From: Plectonema cf. radiosum LEGE 06105
GTDB taxonomy: Bacteria; Cyanobacteriota; Cyanobacteriia; Cyanobacteriales; Nostocaceae
Assembly (NCBI RefSeq): GCF_015207665.1
Contig: NZ_JADEWL010000018.1
Coordinates: forward strand, 1 to 64,000
Length of the DNA stretch: 64,000 bases
Direction: 5' to 3'
Made by a program: the position numbers and the translations under genes. Below the pieces are notes generated by a model. That model was not told the DNA's origin. It saw nothing but the letters and a program-made list of their open reading frames with translations, and ran no database searches. Positions within the stretch are counted from its first letter, which is position 1. Each line of letters starts with the position of its first letter. This document shows, piece by piece, positions 18,035 through 28,339 of this stretch.

Positions 18035-18128
18035 AGGACATAGGGCATAGGTCATTGATACCACCGAAGTTAAGAGGAATTAGTTAAAAACTCTAAATCT
18101 TTGACCTTTGACCTTAAACCTTTGACCT

Positions 18129-19442
18129 TTACTTGGCTTCCGGTAAGCGAACAATAAACGTAGTTCCTGGAGTATTCGGTGTATAAATAGCAAAACTAAT
18201 TGCAGGGCTGAGAACATCCATTTCACCCTGCATTTGTTCTATCAACTGTTTAGCTATAGCTAATCCTAAACCAGAACCGGGAATTTTAGTTTGAGCTTGT
18301 ACCCCTCGATAACCTCTTTCCCCAAGATGCTGTAAATCCTGTTGCGGAACTCCCGGACCATTATCGCTAATCGCAATTCCCAGAAAATTAGCTTTATCTC
18401 TTACAGATTCAATTAAAATCTTACCGCCTGGAGGAGTATATTTCAAAGCATTATCAATAAAATTACTCAATACTTCTCGTAATGCTTGGGGATTGCCTCG
18501 TACTAATAATAAATTATGAGTATCAACTTCAACAATTAATTGTAAATAGCGTTCTTGTGCTATTGCTTTAGCTGAGATTAATAACGGCTGCAATACATCA
18601 TTTAAATTAAAATCAACAAGTTCTTGTTCTGCCCCATTTAATAATAATAAAGGCAATGACTCTTCTACAGTTGCCTCTACTTCCACTTCATTTTGTACCG
18701 ATAATTTTGCTGGAAGTAAATCTTCGGTCGTCAAATCGATTGCTTCGTCAAATTTTTGTAACAATTCTTTAAGGCGATCGCTTTCCCGGACAATGGATAA
18801 AGCGACTTCTTGATTTGCATCTTTTGGTCGCAATCGCTTTGTTAGCAATTTGCCAAAAGTTCGTAAAGCCGTCAGAGGATTGCGAAATTGATGCAGCAAG
18901 TTATCCATCAAATCTAACTGCCTTTCCTGCATAATTTGATGTTGGTGTAACTGACTTGCCAACCAAGCACGTCTCCTGTCCATAATACAAGCAATCGACA
19001 AAGTTTTCGCTATACGCTCGATTTGACTGCGTTCGCTTTCTGACCAACTACGGTCTTCTCTACCCGTTACCAATAACCCCATCATCACCGATTCGTGAAT
19101 CAAAGGTAAAACAATTTGGTCACCAGCCATTAAATATTCTTGATTATCTTCTTCAGTTTGATTTGCCGACTCTTCGTGTGATTCCGAATTAATCGAAATT
19201 GATGACCCACTCAATAAATAGGGTTTGACAGACGGTAAAACTATTTGATGCTCAAATCCTACTACAGCTGTCTCCGGATAAACTGCAACAGGAATTAACT
19301 TGGCTTCCCCTGCATGTGACGGTACGTCTGCCAATTCTTGCGTTAAATATACAACGCTTAAAGATGCTCCTAACCCTGTCGCTAACAGTGCTAATTGTTC
19401 GCGGCACAGAGCAACAAACTCCGAACTGGCAGAAATTATCAT
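18129..19442 (-). CDS. GAF sensor histidine kinase, Hik2/chloroplast-sensor-kinase-like
   Basis: A 437-residue soluble kinase. An N-terminal GAF-like region (LLATGLGASLSVVYLTQEL at about 18-36 through EDRSWSESERSQIERIAKTL near 140) is followed by HisKA with His in NLLHQFRNPLTALRTFGKLL near 186, a long acidic insertion at about 230-270, and HATPase_c with NFIDNALKYTPPGG, SDNGPGVPQ and GSGLGLAI. The HQFRNPLTALRTFGKLL box and N-terminal GAF resemble cyanobacterial Hik2 and plant CSK, redox and salt sensors. That match is from memory. No partner regulator is adjacent. Confidence 0.85.
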   Translation of the reverse strand: MIISASSEFVALCREQLALLATGLGASLSVVYLTQELADVPSHAGEAKLIPVAVYPETAVVGFEHQIVLPSVKPYLLSGSSISINSESHEESANQTEEDNQEYLMAGDQIVLPLIHESVMMGLLVTGREDRSWSESERSQIERIAKTLSIACIMDRRRAWLASQLHQHQIMQERQLDLMDNLLHQFRNPLTALRTFGKLLTKRLRPKDANQEVALSIVRESDRLKELLQKFDEAIDLTTEDLLPAKLSVQNEVEVEATVEESLPLLLLNGAEQELVDFNLNDVLQPLLISAKAIAQERYLQLIVEVDTHNLLLVRGNPQALREVLSNFIDNALKYTPPGGKILIESVRDKANFLGIAISDNGPGVPQQDLQHLGERGYRGVQAQTKIPGSGLGLAIAKQLIEQMQGEMDVLSPAISFAIYTPNTPGTTFIVRLPEAK

Positions 19443-19698
19443 AAACAGACTATAAATTTAAGCGATTGTACAAAAATTGCATTAGCCTTTTTACAAAGCT
19501 TAACTAATTATCAATTGTAATAATTGATTCAAAAGCATTATATTAATCAATACTTCTGATTTATTTACATTCAAATAAATTGTTTTTTCATTTTATATAG
19601 TTAAAAACCATTGATTTTTTTTACTAAAACTTTTATAATTAGCTCGGATTTTGTAGCTATAACTACAATCTGGAAGCTCACAAGAGGAGGAAAATATT

Positions 19699-20019
19699 TT
19701 GGCAAGGAGAAGGAAACGCAAAAGCCGTCGCCGTCAAGAAGGACGACGTATTTTAGAACACGTGCCTCAATATAGCATCGAAAGTGGTGAAGATAAACCT
19801 GTGACAGCAGCAAGAAAATTTATTCAAGCTGAGGGTATACTTCCACCTGCTTTATTGCTAGTAAAACGTAATGAGCATACCACAGACCGCTATTTTTGGG
19901 CTGAAAAAGGTCTGTTTGGCGCTCAGTACGTAGAAGAAAATCATTTTCTGTTTCCTAGCTTAAGAACAATGGAACCTTCTTTGATTCCAGAAGCATTAGC
20001 AGTAGCAGCAGCTCGATAA
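19699..20019 (+). CDS. DUF3155 family protein
   Basis: A 106-residue cyanobacteria-specific protein, very basic at the N-terminus (ARRRKRKSRRRQEGRR), followed by a conserved core (YSIESGEDKPVTAARKFIQ) and FWAEKGLFGAQYVEENHF. It starts with TTG, not ATG; a strong AGAGGAGG ribosome site 8 nt upstream (19683-19690) fixes that choice. Function is unknown. The basic head suggests nucleic-acid or ribosome contact, which is inference only. Confidence 0.82.
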   Translation: MARRRKRKSRRRQEGRRILEHVPQYSIESGEDKPVTAARKFIQAEGILPPALLLVKRNEHTTDRYFWAEKGLFGAQYVEENHFLFPSLRTMEPSLIPEALAVAAAR

Positions 20020-20523
20020 CACAGAAAATGCGATCCTTCGTCTTGAGCATTCAATTTAGCTTTAGACAATCATCCATTAACTGGCAGAATGATGCGTTTT
20101 TTTGAAATGTTTATGTTTTTTTAAGGTTTTGAAATTATTTGCCAGTCAAATCAGTTGAGTAAAGCTGGATAATTCGATTTAGTTCCATACTAAGTTAAAT
20201 GATTTTGTATGGTGAAATCGTAAGTGCCTTCGATAAATTAATTTTCGAGATAGAGGATTGAGTAAAACTTCTTTACATGGTTATGGCTTTTCTATAGTGG
20301 GGGCTATATCAACTTCGTTCTGGAAAAAAAAATTGGTAGATTTCAATCAACTATTTGTATTTGCTTGAAAAACACTTATTTTCCACGAACATCCGAGAAG
20401 TTATGGAAAAACTTAACAGTACTAAAGCAGGATGTTTTGCTCGTTCCTCATCTCCATTTCGCTCAAGGCAATTCCAAAAGTAATGCCTTGAAAGAAATGT
20501 TTGGATGATAATTGAACGATAAT
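20020..20523. other. Intergenic region between convergent genes
   Basis: No ORF. It holds a 7-bp inverted repeat CAAGGCA / TGCCTTG (20464-20490) without a following T run. Otherwise nothing is seen. Confidence 0.5.
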
Positions 20524-21045
20524 CTATACTCTTTTTAGCTGTAGTGCCTGTTCTAGGGAGATAATTTCATCCCGATGGGCGATTACAGTAATTTTAGTAT
20601 TTTGTTCGCTGTCGGTGCCTTCAACCGTTAGCGAAACATTTTCGACTCTTCCTGCTTTATTCCAGTAAAAAATACCGCTCAAAGGGGATAAGAAGACTAT
20701 TCCGTAGAACAGTATACTTTGACTGGAAAAAAGTAGAGATAAAACTAAAGACAGGCTCATAAAACCAACAGCGGCAAGAACAGTCAAAAAGATAGCTAAA
20801 AACCAGCTGGGTTTAACGAAGCCAGTCATAGTTACTTTATTTTGTTGCGGGTCTACCGCTGCCACTCGATAAGACCGCGCTCGAAAATACTCCTTTAATC
20901 GAGGCATTAAGGAGGCTTCATTTAATGGGGATACCAGTCGTGCTGTTTCTGTACGGTCTTTAGTAGAAGCCCTAATAAAGAAAAATAATCCGACCGACAT
21001 TAATAAAGTTAACAACAACGTGGATGGCAGGATAGCAGTATCCAT
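20524..21045 (-). CDS. Cofactor assembly of complex C subunit B-like protein
   Basis: A 173-residue membrane protein with an N-terminal helix at about 5-23 (LLLTLLMSVGLFFFI), a soluble stretch (PRLKEYFRARSYRVAAVD), then a closely spaced pair of helices at about 80-122 and a C-terminal soluble domain. This matches the cyanobacterial CCB family, whose plant members attach haem c(n) covalently to cytochrome b6. It would act at the thylakoid membrane in assembly of the b6f complex. Family recognition is by recall of the overall pattern; no catalytic motif is visible. The PadR regulator lies 66 bp upstream on the same strand, so the two may be co-transcribed. Confidence 0.65.
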   Translation of the reverse strand: MDTAILPSTLLLTLLMSVGLFFFIRASTKDRTETARLVSPLNEASLMPRLKEYFRARSYRVAAVDPQQNKVTMTGFVKPSWFLAIFLTVLAAVGFMSLSLVLSLLFSSQSILFYGIVFLSPLSGIFYWNKAGRVENVSLTVEGTDSEQNTKITVIAHRDEIISLEQALQLKRV

Positions 21046-21111
21046 AACAGATTAATAGGTGTAATAAGGGAAACATTTACCATTATTATTGGTTAAATTG
21101 TCCTTATTTCA

Positions 21112-21459
21112 CTAAATTGTTCTCCGCTTGATGTACTCGTGCCAAAGACCAGCTAAATTTTGAGCTTGAGTTTGCCATTCAGGGGAAACTTGGTACATCC
21201 GCCGGGGACGACCGCGTCCTTCAAGCTTCTTCCAGTATCCAGTAATTGCTTTCTGGTCTTCAAGAAACTTAATTGCACTATAAAGTACGGTGTCCGAAAG
21301 CCGATAAGTTGGATATTCGGTCTCCAGTTTTTGGATCAACTCGGTGCCGTAAGATTCCCCTTGTTGCAAAACAGACAAGATATAACAAACAGCTAGTTCC
21401 TGACAGAGGTAGGTTGGCGGAGGATTCTCAAAGAATTGATATATATCCTCAAGTTTCAT
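21112..21459 (-). CDS. PadR family transcriptional regulator
   Basis: A 115-residue winged-helix repressor. Hallmarks are LAVCYILSVLQQGESYGTEL (helices 1-2, about 22-41), the recognition region RLSDTVLYSAIKFLEDQ (about 53-69), and the wing GRGRPRRMYQVS (about 81-92). The C-terminal dimer helix is short, so this is the small PadR class. A candidate self-operator with promoter lies just upstream (21515-21558). It precedes the complex C assembly gene, which it may control. Confidence 0.88.
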   Translation of the reverse strand: MKLEDIYQFFENPPPTYLCQELAVCYILSVLQQGESYGTELIQKLETEYPTYRLSDTVLYSAIKFLEDQKAITGYWKKLEGRGRPRRMYQVSPEWQTQAQNLAGLWHEYIKRRTI

Positions 21460-21514
21460 GGTTAGTGAATGGCTAAAAAAATGCCTTAATGTTGAGCCTG
21501 TAATTTCTATAGAG

Positions 21515-21558
21515 AGTATATAGTGTTACTCCAGTTTTTGTAAGTATATAACGCTACT
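21515..21558 (-). promoter_or_regulatory. padR promoter with two AGTA-N8-TACT operators
   Basis: Two near-identical sites, AGTATATAGTGTTACT (21515-21530) and AGTATATAACGCTACT (21543-21558), are spaced 28 bp start to start. Each is a pseudo-palindrome AGTA-N8-TACT, close in shape to known PadR operators (ATGT-N8-ACAT). On the minus strand the first site overlaps a -10 TATACT (21515-21520), 17 bp from a -35-like TTACAA (21538-21543). Bound PadR would block RNA polymerase, giving autoregulation. Confidence 0.6.
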
Positions 21559-21559
21559 T

Positions 21560-21806
21560 AGGCTGATTTGCCAGCATCGTAAACACTACATTAAAACCCA
21601 TGATTGTTACTCATGGTACTGGCACACTAAAACCAGGGTACAGATTTGCCGCACCCCTAGTTAAACTCGGAAATTAGCGTTGTGAGGAGTTGGTTGACAG
21701 CGAAGAGAATCGCTATCAGTGTGTCAACTGATGCCAAGCGGCTAAGGACTGCTTAAGCATAAAATGGCACCTAAGCAATTTTAAAGGTAAATTGCTGCTT
21801 TTTTGT
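21560..21806 (+). ncRNA. Candidate non-coding RNA ending in a perfect terminator
   Basis: No ORF, but strong structure. The hairpin GTTGACA-GCGA-(loop)-TCGC...TGTCAAC spans 21693-21728, and a perfect terminator follows at 21774-21804. The 5' end is not defined; it would fall somewhere after the divergent padR control region. Size (about 200-250 nt) would suit a 6S-like or regulatory RNA, but I do not recognise it. It could instead be an untranslated remnant. Confidence 0.4.
21774..21804 (+). terminator. Rho-independent terminator without an upstream gene
   Basis: Perfect 8-bp stem AGCAATTT (21774-21781) / AAATTGCT (21789-21796), 7-nt loop, followed by GCTTTTTTG. No plus-strand ORF lies within 1.7 kb upstream, which implies an RNA gene before it. 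Confidence 0.7.
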
Positions 21807-22024
21807 AAAACTTAACAAATACTTTTTTTACGAAGATTATCTCCTGGGTAATTTGACTTATAAATAACCTCTAAATTAGGTGTGTTTGTAAGCAATAACC
21901 CGGAGGTGAACAAATATTCGTGAACACCTTGTGTAATTAAAGTAAAATTATTGCCTTGCATCCGAAAGTGTAGTAAATGCAATAATGCAGGTAAAAGAGC
22001 GCAAGCACAAATTTTTTTATTGGT

Positions 22025-22597
22025 ATGTCAGAACAGCTCGACAATCAGTCTTCTTCAAAAATCCGTTCTATCGGACAAAACTTTCGTATTACAGGTTGGA
22101 TTAGCTTTGTATTGCAGTTAATCCTAGGTGTAGTTTCTACCTTGCTGTTATTAGTATTCGTCACCTTTGGTCGCAGACCCGGGACTGCTTCTAGCAGCGC
22201 TGAAACTGGCTTTGGTGTGTTTTTAGCTATTTGCGGACTGGTTGCTTTAGGAGTAAGTATTTATTTAGCATTTCGTTGCAAAAACATTGGTAGACAACTG
22301 CAATCTACCAATCCCAGTAACCGTCCTCGCAAAATTGAGACGGTTAAAGTTTTACAATTGGCTCTGATAGTTAATTTATTAGGAATGCTGTTGACGTTGT
22401 TAGGGGCGCAAGCGATTGTCGGTTCTTTAGTTGTCAGAGCGGTATCACCTCAAGCCGTGACAACCCAATTATTTGACCCCAATAGAATCATTAGCGGTCA
22501 AGATATGTTTGTAGTGCAGGCAAATACTAATACAATTACAGCCCATTTTGTAGGACTTGTAGCATCAATTTGGTTGCTAAATCGTATCACCAAGTAA
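22025..22597 (+). CDS. DUF3611 family membrane protein
   Basis: A 190-residue protein of a family shared by cyanobacteria and plastids. Four hydrophobic helices are seen at about 24-46, 63-84, 108-130 and 168-186. A conserved start region (QNFRITGWISFVLQLILG) and a lumen- or periplasm-side loop with RAVSPQAVTTQLFDPNRIIS are also visible. Function is unknown; it is probably thylakoid or inner-membrane. It stands alone between the candidate RNA and serS. Confidence 0.85.
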   Translation: MSEQLDNQSSSKIRSIGQNFRITGWISFVLQLILGVVSTLLLLVFVTFGRRPGTASSSAETGFGVFLAICGLVALGVSIYLAFRCKNIGRQLQSTNPSNRPRKIETVKVLQLALIVNLLGMLLTLLGAQAIVGSLVVRAVSPQAVTTQLFDPNRIISGQDMFVVQANTNTITAHFVGLVASIWLLNRITK

Positions 22598-22858
22598 GCT
22601 GATATGGTAATACGATGATTGGAGTACAAGAGGAAGTTGAAGATTGGAGGAAGCAATCTTTGTTGTTCACTGTTACTTAGACTTTGCTTTTCGATCCGGA
22701 ATTTTTTGGTGTATTTTTGCAATTAGCTTGTTAACCACCTTGATTAAGGTTGAAGTTAAATTTTGTAGCGTAGTAGAAAAATTTTTTGCCCTGAACTCAA
22801 AGCAAATATTACAATTCAAGATTGTGTGTGAACTCAAATATATTAAATCCTAAACTGA

Positions 22859-24157
<1,299 letters not shown>

Positions 24158-24312
24158 GGTAATGGGTAATGGGTAATGGGTAATGGGTAATGGGTAATGG
24201 GTGATGGGTGATGGGTAATGGGTGATAGGTAATGGGTAATGGGTAATGGGTAATGGGTAATCGGTAATGGGTAATCGGTAATGGGTAATGGGTGATAGGT
24301 AATCGGGGAAAT
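24158..24312. repeat. (TAATGGG)n heptanucleotide array
   Basis: About twenty units of TAATGGG with TGATGGG, TGATAGG and TAATCGG variants, beginning at the serS stop. It is the longest such array in the window. Confidence 0.95.
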
Positions 24313-24373
24313 AATTAATAATCAGGGAGTTTTGACGGATACGCGGAGCGCTTCACTTTCAACTAACTATATA

Positions 24374-24492
24374 TTTCAATTACCAATTACCAATCCCCAA
24401 TTACCAATTACCAATTACCAATTACCAATTACCAATTACCAATCCTCAATTACCAATTACCAATTACCAATTACCAATTCCCCAATTTCCAA
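24374..24492. repeat. (CAATTAC)n heptanucleotide array, opposite orientation
   Basis: About sixteen CAATTAC units, the reverse-complement orientation of the TAATTGG/TAATGGG family. With the array at 24158-24312 it forms a large inverted pair flanking about 60 bp of unique sequence. The reading frame running through it is only repeat-encoded. Confidence 0.95.
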
Positions 24493-24542
24493 TGCCCAAT
24501 CTAAAATAAAGAAATGTATAGTTTAAATAAATTAACGATTCT

Positions 24543-25631
24543 ATGTCAGTTTTAGCGGCGATCGCAGTATTGGCTGTACTTATTTTTGTACACGAGTTAG
24601 GACATTTTATTGCAGCGAGGTCTCAAGGTATTTATGTAAACCGCTTTTCACTGGGCTTTGGTCCTGTGCTTTTAAAGTATCAAGGTTCTCAAACAGAGTA
24701 TGCGGTGCGTGCGTTTCCGTTGGGTGGTTTTGTGGGATTTCCTGATGACGATCCCGATAGTGAAATTGAGCCATCAGATCCAAATTTACTGCGTAACCGT
24801 CCGGTTTTAGACCGGGCGATTGTCATTAGTGCTGGGGTAATCGCAAATTTAATCTTTGCTTATTTTCTGTTGGTGTCTCAGGTAGGGTTTGTGGGAATAC
24901 CCGAAGCAATTCCTCAATCAGGAATTTTGATTCCAGAACTCGCTCCCCAAGTTAGCAATGTTGCGACAGAGGCTGGAATTAAGCCGGGGGATGTAATACT
25001 AGCAGCGGATGGTCAGGAATTTGGTACATCGCTGCAAGAAAGAGACAAATTGATGAATATCATCAAAAATCATCCAGGAAAAGCAATTGAATTAAAAATT
25101 GAAAGAGACTCGCGTAATATAAATTTAACGGTAGTTCCAGAAGCAAAACCTGGTGGGGGAAGCATTGGTGTTAGTCTTTCTCCCAACCGTAAAATAGAAC
25201 ATCGTTCTGCAAAAAATATTGTAGAAGCTTTTAGCATCGGGGCGACTCAATTTCAAAACATTATCGTCCAAACAGTTCAAGGCTTTGGACAATTAGTGAC
25301 AAACTTTGGCGAAACAGCAGGTCAAGTCGCAGGACCTGTTAAAATCGTCAAAATTGGTGCAAGTATTGCTCAAAACGATACTGGTAGTTTGTTCTTTTTT
25401 GCGGCACTAATTAGCATCAACTTAGCTTTTATCAATATTTTACCTTTACCGGCTTTAGATGGCGGACAACTTGCTTTTCTGTTGATTGAAGGTGTGCGCG
25501 GTAAGCCCTTACCCTCTCGAATTCAAGAAGGTGTCATGCAAACAGGTTTAATGCTACTTTTAGGATTAGGGATTTTTCTAATCGTTAAGGAAACTACCCA
25601 GTTGCAATGGGTACAAAATTTATTCCAGTGA
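24543..25631 (+). CDS. rseP: Site-2 intramembrane metalloprotease RseP
   Basis: A 362-residue S2P-family zinc protease that cuts membrane-anchored regulators such as anti-sigma factors. The first helix holds HELGHF at about 17-22 (zinc ligands and catalytic Glu). A PDZ domain lies at about 125-215 (GIKPGDVILAADGQEF). The second half of the active site, INILPLPALDGGQLAF near 297-312, supplies the Asp ligand. It has one PDZ rather than the two of E. coli RseP, usual in cyanobacteria. nth overlaps its end and rpsN follows, so rseP-nth-rpsN looks like an operon. Confidence 0.93.
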   Translation: MSVLAAIAVLAVLIFVHELGHFIAARSQGIYVNRFSLGFGPVLLKYQGSQTEYAVRAFPLGGFVGFPDDDPDSEIEPSDPNLLRNRPVLDRAIVISAGVIANLIFAYFLLVSQVGFVGIPEAIPQSGILIPELAPQVSNVATEAGIKPGDVILAADGQEFGTSLQERDKLMNIIKNHPGKAIELKIERDSRNINLTVVPEAKPGGGSIGVSLSPNRKIEHRSAKNIVEAFSIGATQFQNIIVQTVQGFGQLVTNFGETAGQVAGPVKIVKIGASIAQNDTGSLFFFAALISINLAFINILPLPALDGGQLAFLLIEGVRGKPLPSRIQEGVMQTGLMLLLGLGIFLIVKETTQLQWVQNLFQ

Positions 25632-26341
25632 GTACTAACCGAAAAAAATCTTCTACTAAAAAGCAGCAAGCACTCTCTATTTTGGTGCGTTTGAAGCGGT
25701 TGTATCCAGATGCAACTTGCTCTTTAATTTATTCAACTCCGCTACAGTTACTTGTAGCGACTATTCTTTCCGCTCAATGTACGGACGAACGGGTGAATAA
25801 AGTAACACCAGAACTCTTTCGTCAATTCCCGGATGCCGAAAGTTTGGGTAATGCAAGTATTGAAGAGCTGGAAAGCTTGGTGCGTTCTACAGGTTTTTAT
25901 CGGAATAAATCCAAGAACATCAAAGCTGCCTGTCAGATGATAGTTAGTGAGTTTGGCGGTCAGGTTCCTCAACGTATGGAAGAACTATTGCGGCTTCCTG
26001 GAGTAGCTCGAAAAACTGCAAATGTAGTTCTGGCTCATGGTTTTGGGATTAATGCTGGGGTGACTGTTGATACTCATGTCAGTCGTCTCAGTCAAAGATT
26101 AGGTTTAACTGATTGTCAAGACCCAGTTCGTATCGAACGAGATTTGATGAAATTATTACCGCAACCAGATTGGGAAAATTGGTCAATTCGACTGATTGAT
26201 CACGGTCGTGCTGTTTGTCGTGCGCGTAATCCCGCTTGTGGACAGTGCCAGTTAGCTGATTTATGTGCTAGCGCACCCAAAATTTATGGTCAAAATCTTC
26301 AAAACGAAAATATTGATATCATAAGTAGTGCGATTCGCTAG
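25628..26341 (+). CDS. nth: Endonuclease III
   Basis: DNA glycosylase/AP lyase of base-excision repair, removing oxidised pyrimidines. The helix-hairpin-helix LLRLPGVARKTANVVLAHGF with catalytic Lys and the downstream Asp (GVTVDTHVSRLSQRLG) are clear. The four-Cys iron-sulfur loop at the end is Cys-X6-Cys-X2-Cys-X5-Cys (CRARNPACGQCQLADLC). Start is uncertain: a GTG at 25628 overlaps the rseP stop by GTGA, the pattern of translational coupling, while an ATG at 25607 would add seven residues. I chose the GTG for coupling. Length of about 237 aa fits. Confidence 0.92.
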   Translation: MSTNRKKSSTKKQQALSILVRLKRLYPDATCSLIYSTPLQLLVATILSAQCTDERVNKVTPELFRQFPDAESLGNASIEELESLVRSTGFYRNKSKNIKAACQMIVSEFGGQVPQRMEELLRLPGVARKTANVVLAHGFGINAGVTVDTHVSRLSQRLGLTDCQDPVRIERDLMKLLPQPDWENWSIRLIDHGRAVCRARNPACGQCQLADLCASAPKIYGQNLQNENIDIISSAIR

Positions 26342-26377
26342 AATGGGGAATGCTGTTCAAAAATAATTAGGAATTTT

Positions 26378-26680
26378 ATGGCTAAAAAAGCTATGATTGA
26401 ACGCGATAAAAAACGCGCCAAGATGGTAGATAAATATTGGGATAAGCGCGAAGCTTTGCTAGAAGAGTTTAGACAAGAGCAAGACCCCTTGGAAAAACTC
26501 GAAATCCACCGCAAAATTCAGCAACTACCCCGCAACAGCGCTCCAAATCGTCGTCGCAATCGCTGTTGGGCTACAGGTCGTCCCCGCGCTGTCTACCGTG
26601 ACTTCGGTTTATGTCGCAATGTCCTCCGGGACTGGGCCCATAAAGGCTTATTACCTGGTGTTGTTAAGTCTAGCTGGTAA
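26378..26680 (+). CDS. rpsN: 30S ribosomal protein S14
   Basis: A 100-residue zinc-free S14 of the cyanobacterial/chloroplast type. It has the basic N-terminus ([13 protein letters not shown]) and the conserved [15 protein letters not shown] and [19 protein letters not shown] blocks, which contact 16S rRNA in the 30S head. It stands apart from the main ribosomal operon, as usual in cyanobacteria, 36 bp after nth. Confidence 0.97.
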   Translation: MAKKAMIERDKKRAKMVDKYWDKREALLEEFRQEQDPLEKLEIHRKIQQLPRNSAPNRRRNRCWATGRPRAVYRDFGLCRNVLRDWAHKGLLPGVVKSSW

Positions 26681-26893
26681 AGAAATTTAGTTAGGAGTTT
26701 CGAGTTAGGAGTTTTGAGTTACTTCATAATTCATGTTTGATGTGAGTTATAAAAACCAAGGATACATCAAGCATTATTTTTATTACTATTGCCGAACGTG
26801 ATATCCGAGGAATCTTTACGACTTAAATACAAGGTTTAACCTTTAGTCCACATTGTTCATAACTCCTAACTCCTCACTCTTAACTCCTAACTT

Positions 26894-27223
26894 TTATTGT
26901 CCGCAACATTTATCAATTCCCAAGCTTTCCAAAAGAAGGTCGCTAACTGCGTTCGCGATCGCAAATTCTCCATAGAAGCTTTTGGAAAAGTCAAAGGATT
27001 GCATTTCGGTGACAATCGCTAGAACTAATTCTCCTAAATCGTTTTCCCCTTCCATCCGCTGTCGGACGAAAATTTGTGCGGCACGTTCGGCTATTGTTTG
27101 ATTAATAGTTTCTGGGATAAATTCTTCATCCAAAAAGGAATGCAAGCTCTGTTGTAACCATTTTCCTTCTTGTTCGGGATTGGATGCAGGTGGTAAAGTT
27201 ATCGGTGGTATTGGTTGAGTCAT
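26894..27223 (-). CDS. Conserved cyanobacterial hypothetical protein
   Basis: A 109-residue, mostly helical, acidic soluble protein with no recognised domain. It has a Pro-rich start (PIPPITLPP), and the body reads FLDEEFIPETINQTIAERAAQIFVRQR. A CC pair sits at the end (GIDKCCGQ). It lies between rpsN and aat, convergent to the first and divergent to the second. It is judged real from its composition and its HIP1-containing coding frame. Function unknown. Confidence 0.65.
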   Translation of the reverse strand: MTQPIPPITLPPASNPEQEGKWLQQSLHSFLDEEFIPETINQTIAERAAQIFVRQRMEGENDLGELVLAIVTEMQSFDFSKSFYGEFAIANAVSDLLLESLGIDKCCGQ

Positions 27224-27410
27224 GTTTTTGATTTTTGATGTTCTTTTAATTTGTTTTAATTTGTTTTAAGTTATTTTAATTTCTTGGAATTTTTCTAAAC
27301 CTACAATTTGGCAGATAATAGCCTTTAAAAAGTAATTACCCAAAACTAACTTCTAAAAAGAAAGTCGCTTAAATTTGCCGGTATTTTGATTTTAATTGTT
27401 CCTAACTTTT

Positions 27411-27986
27411 ATGCAATATGATGTCGCCGCTATCATCCAAGGATACGCTCAAGGCTATTTTCTCATGGCTGATCAAAATAATCACTTGGGATGGTATAGC
27501 AGTCGCAGTCGCACTTTAATTCCTTTGGATGACAGGTTTCGTTACCCCAAGTCTTTAAGACGAGTTATCAACCAAGAACGCTTTTCAACTGCAATTAACC
27601 GCGACTTTAAAGCGGTAGTTGATGGATGTGCAGACCGAGACTCTACCTGGATTTCTCAGGAGTTAAAGGATATTTATTATTCTCTATGTGAAAGTGGTTG
27701 GGCTTATAGTTTTGAAACTTGGCAAGGTGACGAACTTGCTGGAGGTATTTTGGGTATCGTTATTAATGGTGCTTTTATTGGTGAATCTATGTTTTTTCGT
27801 ATTCCCGAAGGCTCGAAAGCCGCCATGGTTAAGTTGGTCGAAAGATTGCGCGAGCGCCAGTTTGTCTTTTTTGACGCTCAGATGATGAATCCTCATTTAC
27901 AACGCTTTGGTGCTTACTCTATTGATGACAAGGAATATCAGTTTTTATTAAATAAAGCTTTGCAATCTAATTGTTCTTTCCTTTAA
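27411..27986 (+). CDS. aat: Leucyl/phenylalanyl-tRNA--protein transferase
   Basis: It transfers Leu or Phe from tRNA to proteins with N-terminal Arg or Lys, marking them for ClpS/ClpAP (N-degron pathway). Start is taken at the internal ATG (MQYDVAAIIQGYAQG), five codons after the first in-frame ATG. Hallmarks are GYFLM, WYSSRSRTLIPLD, the central SGWAYSFETWQGDELAGGILG, and FIGESMFFR. The C-terminal FFDAQMMNPHLQRFGA is also present. At 191 aa it is slightly shorter than E. coli Aat. The last codons (NCSFL and stop) lie inside a duplicated segment that recurs at 28540. Confidence 0.93.
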   Translation: MQYDVAAIIQGYAQGYFLMADQNNHLGWYSSRSRTLIPLDDRFRYPKSLRRVINQERFSTAINRDFKAVVDGCADRDSTWISQELKDIYYSLCESGWAYSFETWQGDELAGGILGIVINGAFIGESMFFRIPEGSKAAMVKLVERLRERQFVFFDAQMMNPHLQRFGAYSIDDKEYQFLLNKALQSNCSFL

Positions 27987-28242
27987 TTGTTAATTTTTTT
28001 AAAAAAAGTGATTTCAAAAAAAAATTATTTAACTATGGTCGGCGAAAAAATGGTAGGATAATGGAATAGACTTTTAATGATTGGAATATTGACTATTTTA
28101 AAAATTTGTCTAAGATTGCCATTATAAAAATATAGCAAAAAAGGCGCATTTTTGGAAGCGGAAAACGAAAATCTTTTAAAAACCAAAAAACCTGAATTTT
28201 CAAATTTTTGTTTGCGTAACTAAAGTCAAGCTGAGCCATTCT
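27962..28242. repeat. Direct repeat, copy 1 of a duplicated intergenic segment
   Basis: 281 bp closely matching 28540-28822 (my estimate about 93-95 percent by eye). It starts in the last codons of aat and ends with a copy of the last codons of the DUF3598 gene (rc of AAAGTCAAGCTGAGCCATTC), which here is a non-functional fragment. Confidence 0.9.
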
Positions 28243-28339
28243 TGGCTTTTAAGGTGATTTTAACTCTAAAAAACCGGCTTCTGTGGTCTGGAAATGATAA
28301 TTGTGGAGCGTCTTCCATCTAACTAACATTCTTCTGTTA

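Noticed and set aside
21661-21700. Possible Yfr1 (minus strand ACTCCTCACAA)
   Set aside because: The motif differs from the Yfr1 consensus ACTCCTCACAC, and the two flanking stems and T-run are missing.
22644-22853. 69-codon frame before serS
   Set aside because: Random composition, no ribosome site, and no recognisable pattern. More likely a serS leader.
24332-24526. 64-codon open frame
   Set aside because: It is almost wholly CAATTAC repeats translated, with no independent coding signal.
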